DNA of 64,000 bases from assembly GCA_020638695.1 (NCBI GenBank), contig JACKIB010000003.1:124001-188000 (forward strand), written 5' to 3'. The stretch is from Planctomycetota bacterium. Lineage in GTDB: Bacteria; Planctomycetota; UBA1135; UBA2386. A program made the translations under genes and the position numbers. Positions 43,639 to 51,701 of this stretch are shown piece after piece (position 1 is the first letter of the stretch; each line of letters opens with the position of its first letter). The notes under the pieces are model-generated. The model was not told where the DNA came from. It saw nothing but the letters and a program-made list of their open reading frames with translations, and did not search any database.

Positions 43639-45099
43639 ATGCGCGACTCCGCCCAGCCCGCAGCGACCGTCCTGGTGCTGTCCGACGACACCCCGTGGCG
43701 CACCGAGCTAGCCGATTGGGCGCGGCGCGCCGACCAGACCCAGCAGGTGAACTGGGTGTCGCGGCAACTCGCCTACCACACGCGCCCCGCCGGGCGACCG
43801 AGCGTGGTGGTGCTCGCCGGAGCGCGGGCCGCATTCGGGCCACTGGAGGTCCTTCCGGATTCGCGCTGCCTGCTTACGTTCGGCGCCGGGCTACCGGAGA
43901 TCAGCCCGGACGGACTCGAGGTGCGGCTGGCGTTCCGCGAAGCGGGTCGGGCACCGGTGATCGTGTGGCAGGATGCACTGCCGGCCTTCGACAACGAACG
44001 CCCGTGGCGCAAGGTGGTGGTCGACCTGTCGGGACAGGCCGGCAAGCGCGGTGACTTGCTGATCTACTGCGACCCCGGGCCCCGCAACGAATCGGCGGCC
44101 GACTGGCTGGCGGTGTACGAACTCGTGGTGTCGCCCGCCGCCGAATTGACGCTCAACCGAGCCCGGGCCTTCCCGGCACTCCGCGCCGCCAACGAGATCG
44201 CGCACTTCAGCCAGACCTACACGCATGCGCTCTACGAGGCGCCGGCGGAGCAGGCCGCGGTTCCATCGGAGCCACCCGCGCCCGACGTCTACCGCTACTA
44301 CACCGACCGACTGCTGCAACGCCTCGAGCTCGACTGCATCGACTTTGCCTCCCGACTGCGCGCGAGGATCGCGCAGCAGAGCGGACCGGTGCGCGTGCTG
44401 TCGCTCGCCAGCGGCGCGGCGCGGATCGAGGAGGAACTACTGCGCGGCGTCGACCCCGAGCGCGTCGCGCTCACCCTGACCGACCTCAACCCGGATCTGT
44501 TGCGGATCGCCACCGAACGGCTGGAATCGCACGCACGGGTCGACGGTCGGTTGCTCGACCTCAACCGCCTCGAGTTGCCGGCCGAGTCGTTCGACGTGGT
44601 GCTGTGCGTGTCGGCGCTGCACCACGTGGTCGAACTCGAGCACGTGGTGGACCAGATCGCGGCGACGTTGGTACCGGGCGGTGAGTTCTGGAGCATCGGC
44701 GAGTACGTCGGACGCAACGGCAGTCGGCTGTTCGACGACGCGCTGCAGGTCGCCGACCGCTTCTTCCGCAGCTTGCCGGAGACGTACCGGCACAACCGCA
44801 ACCCCGGCGCCGCGGGCGAGGTCGACGCCGCTCTACCCAACCACGATTGCTCGCTGACCTGCTTCGAGGGAATCCGCAGCGAGGAGATCGAGGCGATCGT
44901 GGCCCGACGGCTGCAGCCGGTCGAGGTGCGCCGCTTCGACTGCTTCCTTTGGCGCCTGTTCAACCTGGCGTACCTCGACAACTACGACCTGAGCCGCGCG
45001 GCGGATCGGGCACTGGTGGAACGCGCGATCGACCTCGAGGTCGAGTTCTTCCATGGTGGCGGCCAACCGACTACCCTGAACGGTGTGTTTTGCAGGTGA
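43639..45099 (+). CDS. Class I SAM-dependent methyltransferase with extra N-terminal domain
   Basis: 486 residues starting directly after the DUF2203 stop. Residues 1-~200 are an unrecognised alpha/beta domain. The methyltransferase fold begins near residue 250 with an atypical motif I (VLSLASGAARIEEELL instead of the usual D/E-x-G-x-G), then LTDLNPDLLRIA and FDVVLCVSALHHVVELEHVV. The C-terminus is aromatic-rich (CFLWRLFNLAYLDNYDL). Substrate unknown; it may be a sugar or small-molecule methylase. Element A4 starts 5 nt after the stop. Confidence 0.75.
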   Translation: MRDSAQPAATVLVLSDDTPWRTELADWARRADQTQQVNWVSRQLAYHTRPAGRPSVVVLAGARAAFGPLEVLPDSRCLLTFGAGLPEISPDGLEVRLAFREAGRAPVIVWQDALPAFDNERPWRKVVVDLSGQAGKRGDLLIYCDPGPRNESAADWLAVYELVVSPAAELTLNRARAFPALRAANEIAHFSQTYTHALYEAPAEQAAVPSEPPAPDVYRYYTDRLLQRLELDCIDFASRLRARIAQQSGPVRVLSLASGAARIEEELLRGVDPERVALTLTDLNPDLLRIATERLESHARVDGRLLDLNRLELPAESFDVVLCVSALHHVVELEHVVDQIAATLVPGGEFWSIGEYVGRNGSRLFDDALQVADRFFRSLPETYRHNRNPGAAGEVDAALPNHDCSLTCFEGIRSEEIEAIVARRLQPVEVRRFDCFLWRLFNLAYLDNYDLSRAADRALVERAIDLEVEFFHGGGQPTTLNGVFCR

Positions 45100-45103
45100 G
45101 TCG

Positions 45104-45269
45104 CCAGCAGGGTGTCTCCGAAGTTCGTCACACATGTCGTCGGCCGTACGGCCCGCTCGCGGCATCGCAGCTCCCCGGCTTGCTCACCAACACGTGTCGT
45201 CGGAGCTCCATGCGAGCGAACCGCATGACCCGACGACGCATGCAACGAACTTCGGCCGCACCCCGCTGG
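45104..45269 (+). repeat. Palindromic element A4 (166 bp, diverged)
   Basis: It starts CCAGCAGGGTGTCTCCGAAG and ends ACTTCGGCCGCACCCCGCTG plus G, in the same orientation as A1. The core GGCCCGCTCGCGGC and TGCGAGCGAACCGCATGAC is conserved. The terminal CTAGs have become CCAG and CTGG. Confidence 0.85.
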
Positions 45270-45330
45270 CGGAAGCAGGACCCGCGCCCCTGACGTTCCC
45301 GAACCATCCACGCGCGGCCGAGCAAACTCG

Positions 45331-47592
45331 ATGAACGCCGGACCACACGCATCTTCCGCGCGCCCCCGGGGGTCGCTGGGTTCGCTGTTGGCCGCACTGG
45401 CTGCAGTGGCCGCGGGTGGCCACGCGCTGGCCCTCGGCGCCCCGCTGTGGCGCGTCGGCGCGCTCGCGTGTGGGGCCCTGGCGTCGTGTTGGTTGCTGCT
45501 GAGATTCTGGCGCCGTCCGACCGCAACTTCGCTGCGCAAGGCCGCGCTCCTACTCGGCGGCGCAGCCGTCGCCGGGGCCACCTGGGTGACCGCTCCATAC
45601 CACCTGGATCGATGCTCGGTGCGGGTCTGGCTGAACCGTCCGGTGCCTGCAGCGCGGCTGCAGTTGGGCTGGGGTCCCGATCTGGCGCACTTCGCCAGCT
45701 TCCGCGGCAACCCGGTCGACGTGGTGCTGGAGATCGTCGCGACCGGCGAGAAGTCTGCGCGGGCGCAGGCCAACCACGTGTCGCTGGCTGCGCTCACCGC
45801 CGGGGTGGAGGCGGTTCCGCTGAGTGCACTGACCGCCGACTCACCCTGGTGCGTGTTCCACGGCAGCTGGTGGTCGCGCGACGTCGTGCAACCCACCGCG
45901 TTGCGCTGGCGTGGACGGACGGACGGCCCCCTGCAACTCAGGCTGTGGATGAACCCGACCTCCGGGGTGGTCGAACTGCGCTGCAACGGCACAACGCACG
46001 CGCGCATCGACCTCTGGGCTCCGACCGCGAAGCAACGCACGGTGTGGATCGACCCGGCGCCAGGCCGAGCGCTCACGACGGAGTTTCCGGCCCACGCCCT
46101 CCGACAATCTCCCAGTCTGTGCCTCTTGCCGGGGGTATTCGATGACACCGATCGGACGTTGGGGATTCGACGGCTCGAGTTCGGCGGCGCCTGCCAACTC
46201 GTTCTCGAGGGGGCGCAGCTGGCTGCTGCACTGAGCATCGACGGGGGACGCGTGGTCGCCGAGGACGGCGGAGCGCGTTTGGCGCCCCAGGAGCTCGGCG
46301 CGCGTTGTCTCGTCGGTTTGCCCTGCCCGCCATCCCGCGGCGCGCTGACAGCAGCGCTGGCCGAGCCGCACCTGCTGCTGCACGTGTTCCTGCTGGGCGG
46401 CCTGGCCTTCGCCCTCATCACATCGCGCGTGCCGGCCGCGTGGCTGGCCCGGATGCTGCTCGCCGGGACCGGCATTGCCGGCACCCTGCTGGCCGCCGAG
46501 TTGGGACTGCGCGCCCTCGCCCCGCGACCCGCGGGGCGCTTCCTGGTCCGCGAACCGAACCTGCGCGCCACCTTCCGCCCGTTTCCGAACGCCATGCCAG
46601 GCGTCGGTCCGGTCGCGCAGTTCCACACCAATTCGCTCGGTCTGCGCGGCCGCGAAGTAGGCGCAACTGACCGAGTGCGAATCCTGGCGATCGGCGGCAG
46701 CACGACGGAGTGCCTGTACCTCGACCAGGAACGCGCATGGCCGGCGGTGTTGGAGCGCGCGCTCAGCCGCGCCAGCGGTGTTTCAACCTGGGTCGGCAAC
46801 GCCGGAGTCAGCGGCCACTCTTCCCTCGAGCACACCGTGCAGGCTCGCCATCTGCTGAGCCAGCCGCCGCGGCTCGACATCCTGGTCATCTTGGTTGGCG
46901 TGAACGACCTCTGGCGTCGCGTCGCCCTCCGCGACGCCGACTACGCCCCGGCACGAGATCGTTCGGCCGCGGCGCTGCAGTCGCTCACCAGCCGCGCGTT
47001 CTGGGCCTACCCGAAGGCCCCCGACGAGACCCACCGGCGCGACTTCGCGCTGCTGCGGCTGCTCGACCGGGTAGTCCCGCGGGTTTCCGCGGCCCAGCGC
47101 ACGCACGACATGGTGCAGGACGACTGCGGCAAGTTCCTGATCGATGCCCGCCGCACCCGCGCAGCCGCCGACAGGCTCGACCGCTTGCCGGAGTTGGCGG
47201 CGGCCTTGGACGAGTACCGCCGCAACCTGACCGAGATCGCCCACTGCGCCAAGCGACACCGGGTGCGACTGGTGCTGCTCACCCAGCCGCACCTCTACCA
47301 GGCGGGGATCCCGGCGCCGCACGAAGCTGCGTTGGCGTTCGGCTGGACACCGCCCTCGACCCGGCCGACCTACTTCACGGCACGGGTGTTGGCGCAGGGA
47401 CTCGACGCCTACAACCGCACGCTTCGCGAGGTGTGCACGGCGACCGGGGTGGAGTGTTTCGACGCCGCGACCGCGCTGCCCAAGGACCTCGCGGTGATGT
47501 ACGACGACGTGCACTTCACCGACGAGGGGTCGCGCCGCCTGGGCGAAGCCCTGGCTCGACACCTGCTACGCGGCGCGCCGTACGCGAAATAG
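45331..47592 (+). CDS. Membrane-anchored SGNH/GDSL-type hydrolase
   Basis: 753 residues. Two or three TM helices lie at ~15-70, a large extracytoplasmic beta domain at ~85-345, and two TM helices at ~350-395. The SGNH domain covers ~445-753, with block I ILAIGGSTTE (Ser about 456), block II GNAGVSGHSS, block III VGVNDLW (Asn525) and block V DDVHF (Asp725, His728). Such proteins hydrolyse or transfer ester groups, often acetyl groups, on cell-surface glycans. The beta domain may bind the polymer. Stands alone after element A4. Confidence 0.82.
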   Translation: MNAGPHASSARPRGSLGSLLAALAAVAAGGHALALGAPLWRVGALACGALASCWLLLRFWRRPTATSLRKAALLLGGAAVAGATWVTAPYHLDRCSVRVWLNRPVPAARLQLGWGPDLAHFASFRGNPVDVVLEIVATGEKSARAQANHVSLAALTAGVEAVPLSALTADSPWCVFHGSWWSRDVVQPTALRWRGRTDGPLQLRLWMNPTSGVVELRCNGTTHARIDLWAPTAKQRTVWIDPAPGRALTTEFPAHALRQSPSLCLLPGVFDDTDRTLGIRRLEFGGACQLVLEGAQLAAALSIDGGRVVAEDGGARLAPQELGARCLVGLPCPPSRGALTAALAEPHLLLHVFLLGGLAFALITSRVPAAWLARMLLAGTGIAGTLLAAELGLRALAPRPAGRFLVREPNLRATFRPFPNAMPGVGPVAQFHTNSLGLRGREVGATDRVRILAIGGSTTECLYLDQERAWPAVLERALSRASGVSTWVGNAGVSGHSSLEHTVQARHLLSQPPRLDILVILVGVNDLWRRVALRDADYAPARDRSAAALQSLTSRAFWAYPKAPDETHRRDFALLRLLDRVVPRVSAAQRTHDMVQDDCGKFLIDARRTRAAADRLDRLPELAAALDEYRRNLTEIAHCAKRHRVRLVLLTQPHLYQAGIPAPHEAALAFGWTPPSTRPTYFTARVLAQGLDAYNRTLREVCTATGVECFDAATALPKDLAVMYDDVHFTDEGSRRLGEALARHLLRGAPYAK

Positions 47593-47699
47593 GTGTGGAG
47601 CGGGACGGTCGCCCTGCCGGCACCCCGCGGTGGTCCGCAGCCCTTTGCCCCGGCCGTAGGCATTGTGGCGGAACCACGCCCCCGGCTACGCTCCCCGCC

Positions 47700-48245
47700 G
47701 TGCACCTACCTGCTCTCGAGCTCCGTCCCGGCGTCCTTATCGACTACGAAGGACGCCGCGCATTCGTCATCCGCTGGAACATCCTCCGCAACGACCGCCG
47801 CCAGTTCGTCCAGATGAAGATCAAGGACCTGGAGACCGGCCGCGTGACCGAACTCAAGGAGAACGGCGACACCCGCTTCGAGGTGCTCGACAAGGAGGAG
47901 ATCGACCTCACGCACTCCTACCGCGACGGCCCGGACGAGGTGTTCTTCACCATGGAAGGCGAAGAAGTCCGCTGCCCGGTCGCCGCCGCCGAGGACGCGC
48001 TGGTCTGGCCATCCGACACGTACCGGGGGTTCTACGTCAGCCAGCAGCTGGTCGCCGTCAACCCCCCGCGCTACGCGGTGGTCGAGGTGACCGAGACCGA
48101 CCCGCCGATGCGCGGGGCAGGCACCGGCCAGAAGGACGCCGTCCTCAGCAACGGGATCAAGGTGAAGGTCGGGTTGCTGACCGACATCGGCGACAAGGTA
48201 CGGGTCGACACGGAGTCGCTCGAAGTGAAGGAGCGGGTCAGCTAG
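47700..48245 (+). CDS. Elongation factor P-like protein (EF-P/YeiP family)
   Basis: A GTG start at 47700 (MHLPALELRPGVLIDYEGRR) gives 181 residues, the EF-P length; the frame upstream is not protein-like. The three EF-P domains are visible: KOW-like (1-62), OB (65-118) and C-terminal OB ending NGIKVKVGLLTDIGDKVRVDTESLEVKER. EF-P rescues ribosomes at proline stretches. In the first-domain loop the usual modified lysine (PGKGQ) is replaced by NDRRQ, so Arg33/34 sits at the tip and the loop is one residue shorter. This points to an EF-P paralogue rather than classical Efp. The TAG stop lies in the first CTAG of element B5. Confidence 0.85.
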   Translation: MHLPALELRPGVLIDYEGRRAFVIRWNILRNDRRQFVQMKIKDLETGRVTELKENGDTRFEVLDKEEIDLTHSYRDGPDEVFFTMEGEEVRCPVAAAEDALVWPSDTYRGFYVSQQLVAVNPPRYAVVEVTETDPPMRGAGTGQKDAVLSNGIKVKVGLLTDIGDKVRVDTESLEVKERVS

Positions 48246-48415
48246 GAGTCTGCGCCAGCTGCTGCGATCGCGCAAGTTCGCTGCTGGCTTCGTCGAACGT
48301 CAGAACCTGCTCCTCGACGGGGAGGCACCCCGCCTCCGGGCAGAACCTGCCGTTCTCCTTGCCAACAACAACCTTGCACGATCTCGCGACGCTGCTCACG
48401 AATAGTCCGGGCTAG
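48242..48415 (-). repeat. Chimeric element B5 (family-B body, family-C left end)
   Basis: Read on the minus strand it matches B4 for about 155 bp from CTAGCCCGGACTATTCGTGA. It then switches at CAGCAGCTGGCGCAGACTCC to the terminus of element C. It lies 3' of the EF-P-like gene, whose TAG is in its terminal CTAG. Confidence 0.85.
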
Positions 48416-48419
48416 AGGT

Positions 48420-48473
48420 CTAGGCCCGGCGAAGCCGGGGCATTTGAGTCGGGCTGGGGCGGAGCCCCGTTAG
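48420..48473. terminator. Two-hairpin segment between convergent genes
   Basis: It begins with CTAG and contains CCCGGC-GAA-GCCGGG (48425-48439) and GGGGC-GGA-GCCCC (48456-48468), then (T)TAGGAGTCTGCACCAC, a family-C end. It probably terminates transcription between the EF-P-like gene and the minus-strand secreted protein. Confidence 0.5.
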
Positions 48474-48514
48474 GAGTCTGCACCACGGCGTGGAACCCGA
48501 CGGGACGCTGCGGA

Positions 48515-49705
48515 TCAGTAGGTGCGGTAGCGCGTCAACGGCGCGAAATCGAAGTCGTCGTAGATCCCCTGGGCGGTGGTCGCCTTCAGCGTCGGGTTCA
48601 CTTGCAACAGCGTCGCCTGGCGATAGGTCTTCACCGGCAGCGGCGGTAGCTCGCTGCGCGCCGCGCGCGTGAACATGAGCTGGTTGGTCGTCGACTCGAG
48701 CCAAGCGCCCTGCCACCACAACTCGATCCCGACCAAGGACGCCCCGTAGGGCACCCACGCGATCTCGTAGAACGTCGAGGTGCTGGTCGTCGAGGTCGTG
48801 TACGAGCCGGTTACCGTCGGCTTGGACAGATCGAGGAACAGCTTGTTGCAGCTGACCCCGGGGAAACCGACGCCATCGGGTTTCCCGCCGAGACTCAGCC
48901 CCCACACGAGCGGCTTGCCGGTCGCGGTGTAGTAGCTGTACGAGTAGATGCGATACAGGTTGCGGTAGCTGGTCGTCGCGTAGTTGGGCCCGTACAGGTA
49001 GGCGTACACGTAGCCGAGCCCACCGATATTGTTCGCGGTGCCGCTGTCGACGCAGCCGACGTTGGTTCCGGCGAGGCCATACACGGTCAACGAGCCGTAG
49101 TTGTAGTAGCGACTCGGATAGCCGTCGAGGTAGTAGGTTCGGGCGGTCGAAGTCCCCCACGCGGAATTGTTGGCCAGCGTTCCGCCGCTGAAATCGAAAT
49201 CGAGGCACAGGTCGGCCGCCCCGGTATAGACGAACCCCTGTTTGAACGGGAACCGCAGCGAACCGTTGGTCGACGCCCACATCGCCGGATTGGTCAGTGG
49301 ACGACCCGTGACCGACGGCCAGGTCACGTTCTGCGAGAACACCAGTGCAGGGGTGGTGGTCGGGACTGCTGCGAAGGTGCGGGTCAGCTTGTCGAAGTCA
49401 CAGTGCGCCACCCGCAGACTGACGTTGGTGAAGGTGCGCCCCATCGCCGTACTGGTCGAGTGGGAGCGGTAGTCGAACCGGTGCGCGATCTCGTCGATCA
49501 ATCGGGGGGCGCCGCGCAGCTCGCCATCGACGCGCATGTAGCGGGCTTCCGGGTAAGCTCCGAGCCGGTAGGCGTACCACTCGCCCTCGGTCGACAGGTA
49601 TCCCGACGGGGTGCAAACGTCCACCTGCGCGGTGCTCGCCGCGGCGAGCAGCAGGCTGACAAGGAGGAACCGGGACGGTTTTCCGAGCGATGTTGCGAAG
49701 TGCAT
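48515..49705 (-). CDS. Secreted protein of unknown function, Tyr/Thr-rich
   Basis: The ATG at 49705 gives signal peptide MHFATSLGKPSRFLLVSLLLAAASTAQ and 396 residues. The mature part is beta-rich with many Tyr, Thr and Ser (YYNYGSLTVYGLAGTNVG, SYTTSTTSTSTFYEIAW) and four scattered cysteines. I recognise no domain. It resembles in style the planctomycete-type exported proteins of this window that end up on the surface or in the medium. Confidence 0.65.
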   Translation of the reverse strand: MHFATSLGKPSRFLLVSLLLAAASTAQVDVCTPSGYLSTEGEWYAYRLGAYPEARYMRVDGELRGAPRLIDEIAHRFDYRSHSTSTAMGRTFTNVSLRVAHCDFDKLTRTFAAVPTTTPALVFSQNVTWPSVTGRPLTNPAMWASTNGSLRFPFKQGFVYTGAADLCLDFDFSGGTLANNSAWGTSTARTYYLDGYPSRYYNYGSLTVYGLAGTNVGCVDSGTANNIGGLGYVYAYLYGPNYATTSYRNLYRIYSYSYYTATGKPLVWGLSLGGKPDGVGFPGVSCNKLFLDLSKPTVTGSYTTSTTSTSTFYEIAWVPYGASLVGIELWWQGAWLESTTNQLMFTRAARSELPPLPVKTYRQATLLQVNPTLKATTAQGIYDDFDFAPLTRYRTY

Positions 49706-49746
49706 GGGGATTGCGGCTGCTGGGTGGGGTGCGGACCGGTCCAGGC

Positions 49747-49903
49747 TACCACGGATCCACGACCGCGCCGTGTACTCGTGCGAAGTCACTGCCGGTCGGT
49801 CGCGCGCTTCGTCCGAGCCGCTCGCGACGGATCCGGCCACCGTCCTCGCCCGCGACAACCTTCACGATCTCGCTACGCTGCTCATGAATCGTCCGGGTCA
49901 GGG
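49747..49903 (-). repeat. Diverged family-B element B6
   Basis: The right end (GATCTCGCTACGCTGCTCATGAATCGTCCGGGTCAG) matches the B4 left end in reverse; the matching key block is GCTGCTCATGAAT. The left end (GGCTACCACGGATCCACGACC) is a poor match. It lies in the divergent region between 49705 and 49984. Confidence 0.6.
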
Positions 49904-49983
49904 GATATCGTGGCCCGGCGGCCGCGCTGCGGTGCTTTCCGAGCCGGCACGGCCGCATCCCCTCACGACCCCCCGAATCCGCC

Positions 49984-51204
49984 ATGCACGTGCTGTTCGT
50001 CGAGCCGGCGTTCCCCCGCAACCAGATGCACTTCGTGCGCGCCCTGCACAGCGTCGGTGCCGCGGTCACCGCGATCGGCGAGACGCCGGTCGACGCGCTA
50101 CCGGCCCAGCTGAAGTCGTGGCTCACCGGCTACGAGCAAGTGCGCTCGGTCACCCACGAACCGTCGCTGGAAGAAGCCGTGCGCCGAGTCCAGGCGCGCG
50201 GCTGGGTCGACCGCTTGGAGGGCACCGTCGAAGCACACATGATGCCGATCGCCCACGTGCGCGAGCGCTGCACCATCCCCGGCACGTCGACTCGAACCAC
50301 GTTCTTGTGCCGCGACAAGCCGGCGATGAAGGAAGTGCTGCGCGAAGCGGACGTGCCGTGCGCGCAGTCGACCGGCGCGCATTCGGCCGACGAGGTGCGT
50401 GAGTTCGCGGCGCGGATCGGCTATCCGCTGATCCTCAAGCCGAGCGACGCCGCCGGCGCCGCCGGCACCTACCGCGTCGACGACGACGAGCAGCTCGAGC
50501 AGGCGATCCGCACCACCCAGGTGGATCGCGGCCGACCGATCGCGGTCGAGGAGTTCATCGAAGGCCACGAGGGGTTCTACGACACCCTGATGTGCAACGG
50601 TGAGGTCGTGCACGAGTTCGCCTGCCACTACTACCCGGGCGTGCTCGAGGCGATGCGCACCCGCTGGATCTCGCCGCAGATCGTCACCACCAACCGCGTC
50701 GAATCGGACACCTACGACGAAGTCCGGCGGCTCGGCAAGCGCGTCGCCGACGTACTGGGCATCGAGACCTCGGCGACCCACATGGAGTGGTTCTTCGGGC
50801 CCAAGGGGTTGAAGTTCTCGGAGATCGGCTGCCGGCCGCCGGGGGTCCGGGTGTGGGACTTGTACGGCGCTGCCAACGACCTCGACCTCTACGAGGAATG
50901 GGCCAAGCTGTTGGTGCACGGCCGCACCGACAAGCACGCCTCGCGCCGTTACGCCGCGGGTATGGTCGCCTTGCGCCCCGATCGCGACGGCACGATCGCG
51001 AGCTACCAGGGCACCGAGGAGCTGCAGCGAAAGTTCGGCCCCTACGTGCTGGACACGCACTTCCCATCGCCGGGAACACGCACCCAGGGTGTGGACGGCG
51101 GCTACATGGCAAACGCCTGGGTGCGCATGCGCCACCCGGACTTCGACGAGCTGCGGCACATGCTCGACTGGGTGGGCGAGAACGTGAAGGTGCTCGCGCG
51201 CTAG
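49984..51204 (+). CDS. ATP-grasp ligase (biotin-carboxylase-like, copy 3)
   Basis: 406 residues from MHVLFVEPAFPRNQMHF. LCRDKPAMKEVLREADVPCAQS, YPLILKPSDAAGAAGTYRV, EEFIEGHEGFYDTL and HMEWFFGPKGLKFSEIGCRPPGV line up with the paralogues at 36702 and 37943. It is about 11 kb from the ligase operon and stands alone. It is probably functionally linked to that pathway, but this is only inferred from similarity. Its TAG stop is in the first CTAG of element A5. Confidence 0.87.
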   Translation: MHVLFVEPAFPRNQMHFVRALHSVGAAVTAIGETPVDALPAQLKSWLTGYEQVRSVTHEPSLEEAVRRVQARGWVDRLEGTVEAHMMPIAHVRERCTIPGTSTRTTFLCRDKPAMKEVLREADVPCAQSTGAHSADEVREFAARIGYPLILKPSDAAGAAGTYRVDDDEQLEQAIRTTQVDRGRPIAVEEFIEGHEGFYDTLMCNGEVVHEFACHYYPGVLEAMRTRWISPQIVTTNRVESDTYDEVRRLGKRVADVLGIETSATHMEWFFGPKGLKFSEIGCRPPGVRVWDLYGAANDLDLYEEWAKLLVHGRTDKHASRRYAAGMVALRPDRDGTIASYQGTEELQRKFGPYVLDTHFPSPGTRTQGVDGGYMANAWVRMRHPDFDELRHMLDWVGENVKVLAR

Positions 51205-51369
51205 CGCCCTCGTCTGAAGTTCGCAGCAAGTGTGGCTGCGTCAGTCGATTCGCGCGCAAGGCGGCTGCGACGACACGGCTTGTTGGTGGACAAGCTGAGG
51301 AGCAGCAACGCAGCGAGCGGATCGAATGGTCGGGTACATGTGCTGCGAACTCCGGACGCGGGGCGCTAG
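51201..51369 (-). repeat. Palindromic element A5 (169 bp, variant arms)
   Basis: Ends are CTAGCGCCC and GGGGCGCTAG. The arms differ from A1, but the core GACACGGCTTGTTGGTGGAC is the exact reverse complement of the A1 core. Same length as A1 and A2. The first CTAG holds the ligase stop codon. Confidence 0.88.
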
Positions 51370-51534
51370 TGCCCCTCGTCTGAAGTTCACAGCAAATGTG
51401 GCTGCGTCAGTCGATTCGCGCGCAAGGCGCTGCGACGACACGGCTTGTTGGTGGACAAGCTGAGGAGCAGCAACGCAGCGAGCGGATCGAATGGCCGGGT
51501 ACATGTGCTGCGAATTCCGGACGCGGGGCGCTAG
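51366..51534 (-). repeat. Palindromic element A6 (169 bp), tandem with A5
   Basis: Almost identical to A5 and directly behind it, sharing one CTAG (51366-51369). Its right CTAG (51531-51534) is the first CTAG of B7. Confidence 0.88.
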
Positions 51535-51684
51535 CCCGGACCATTCATGAGCAGCGTCGCGAGATCGTGCAAGGTTGCCCGGAGGCGGGGTGCCTCCCCG
51601 TCGAGGAGCAGGTTCTGACGTTCGACGAAGCCAGCAGCGATCTTGCGCGATCGCAGCAGCTCGGTCGTGAATAGTCCGGGCCAA
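51531..51684 (+). repeat. Palindromic element B7 (154 bp)
   Basis: Matches B4 with a 28-bp deletion after CAAGGTTG. The left end is CTAGCCCGGACCATTCATGA and the right end TCGTGAATAGTCCGGGCC followed by AA, where CTAG has decayed. Confidence 0.88.
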
Positions 51685-51701
51685 ATTGGCGTCGCGGAGC
51701 G

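Noticed and set aside
44982..46889. Minus-strand frame of 635 codons opposite the SGNH hydrolase
   Set aside because: Low-complexity Ser/Arg/Thr-rich translation that also crosses element A4; no protein signature.
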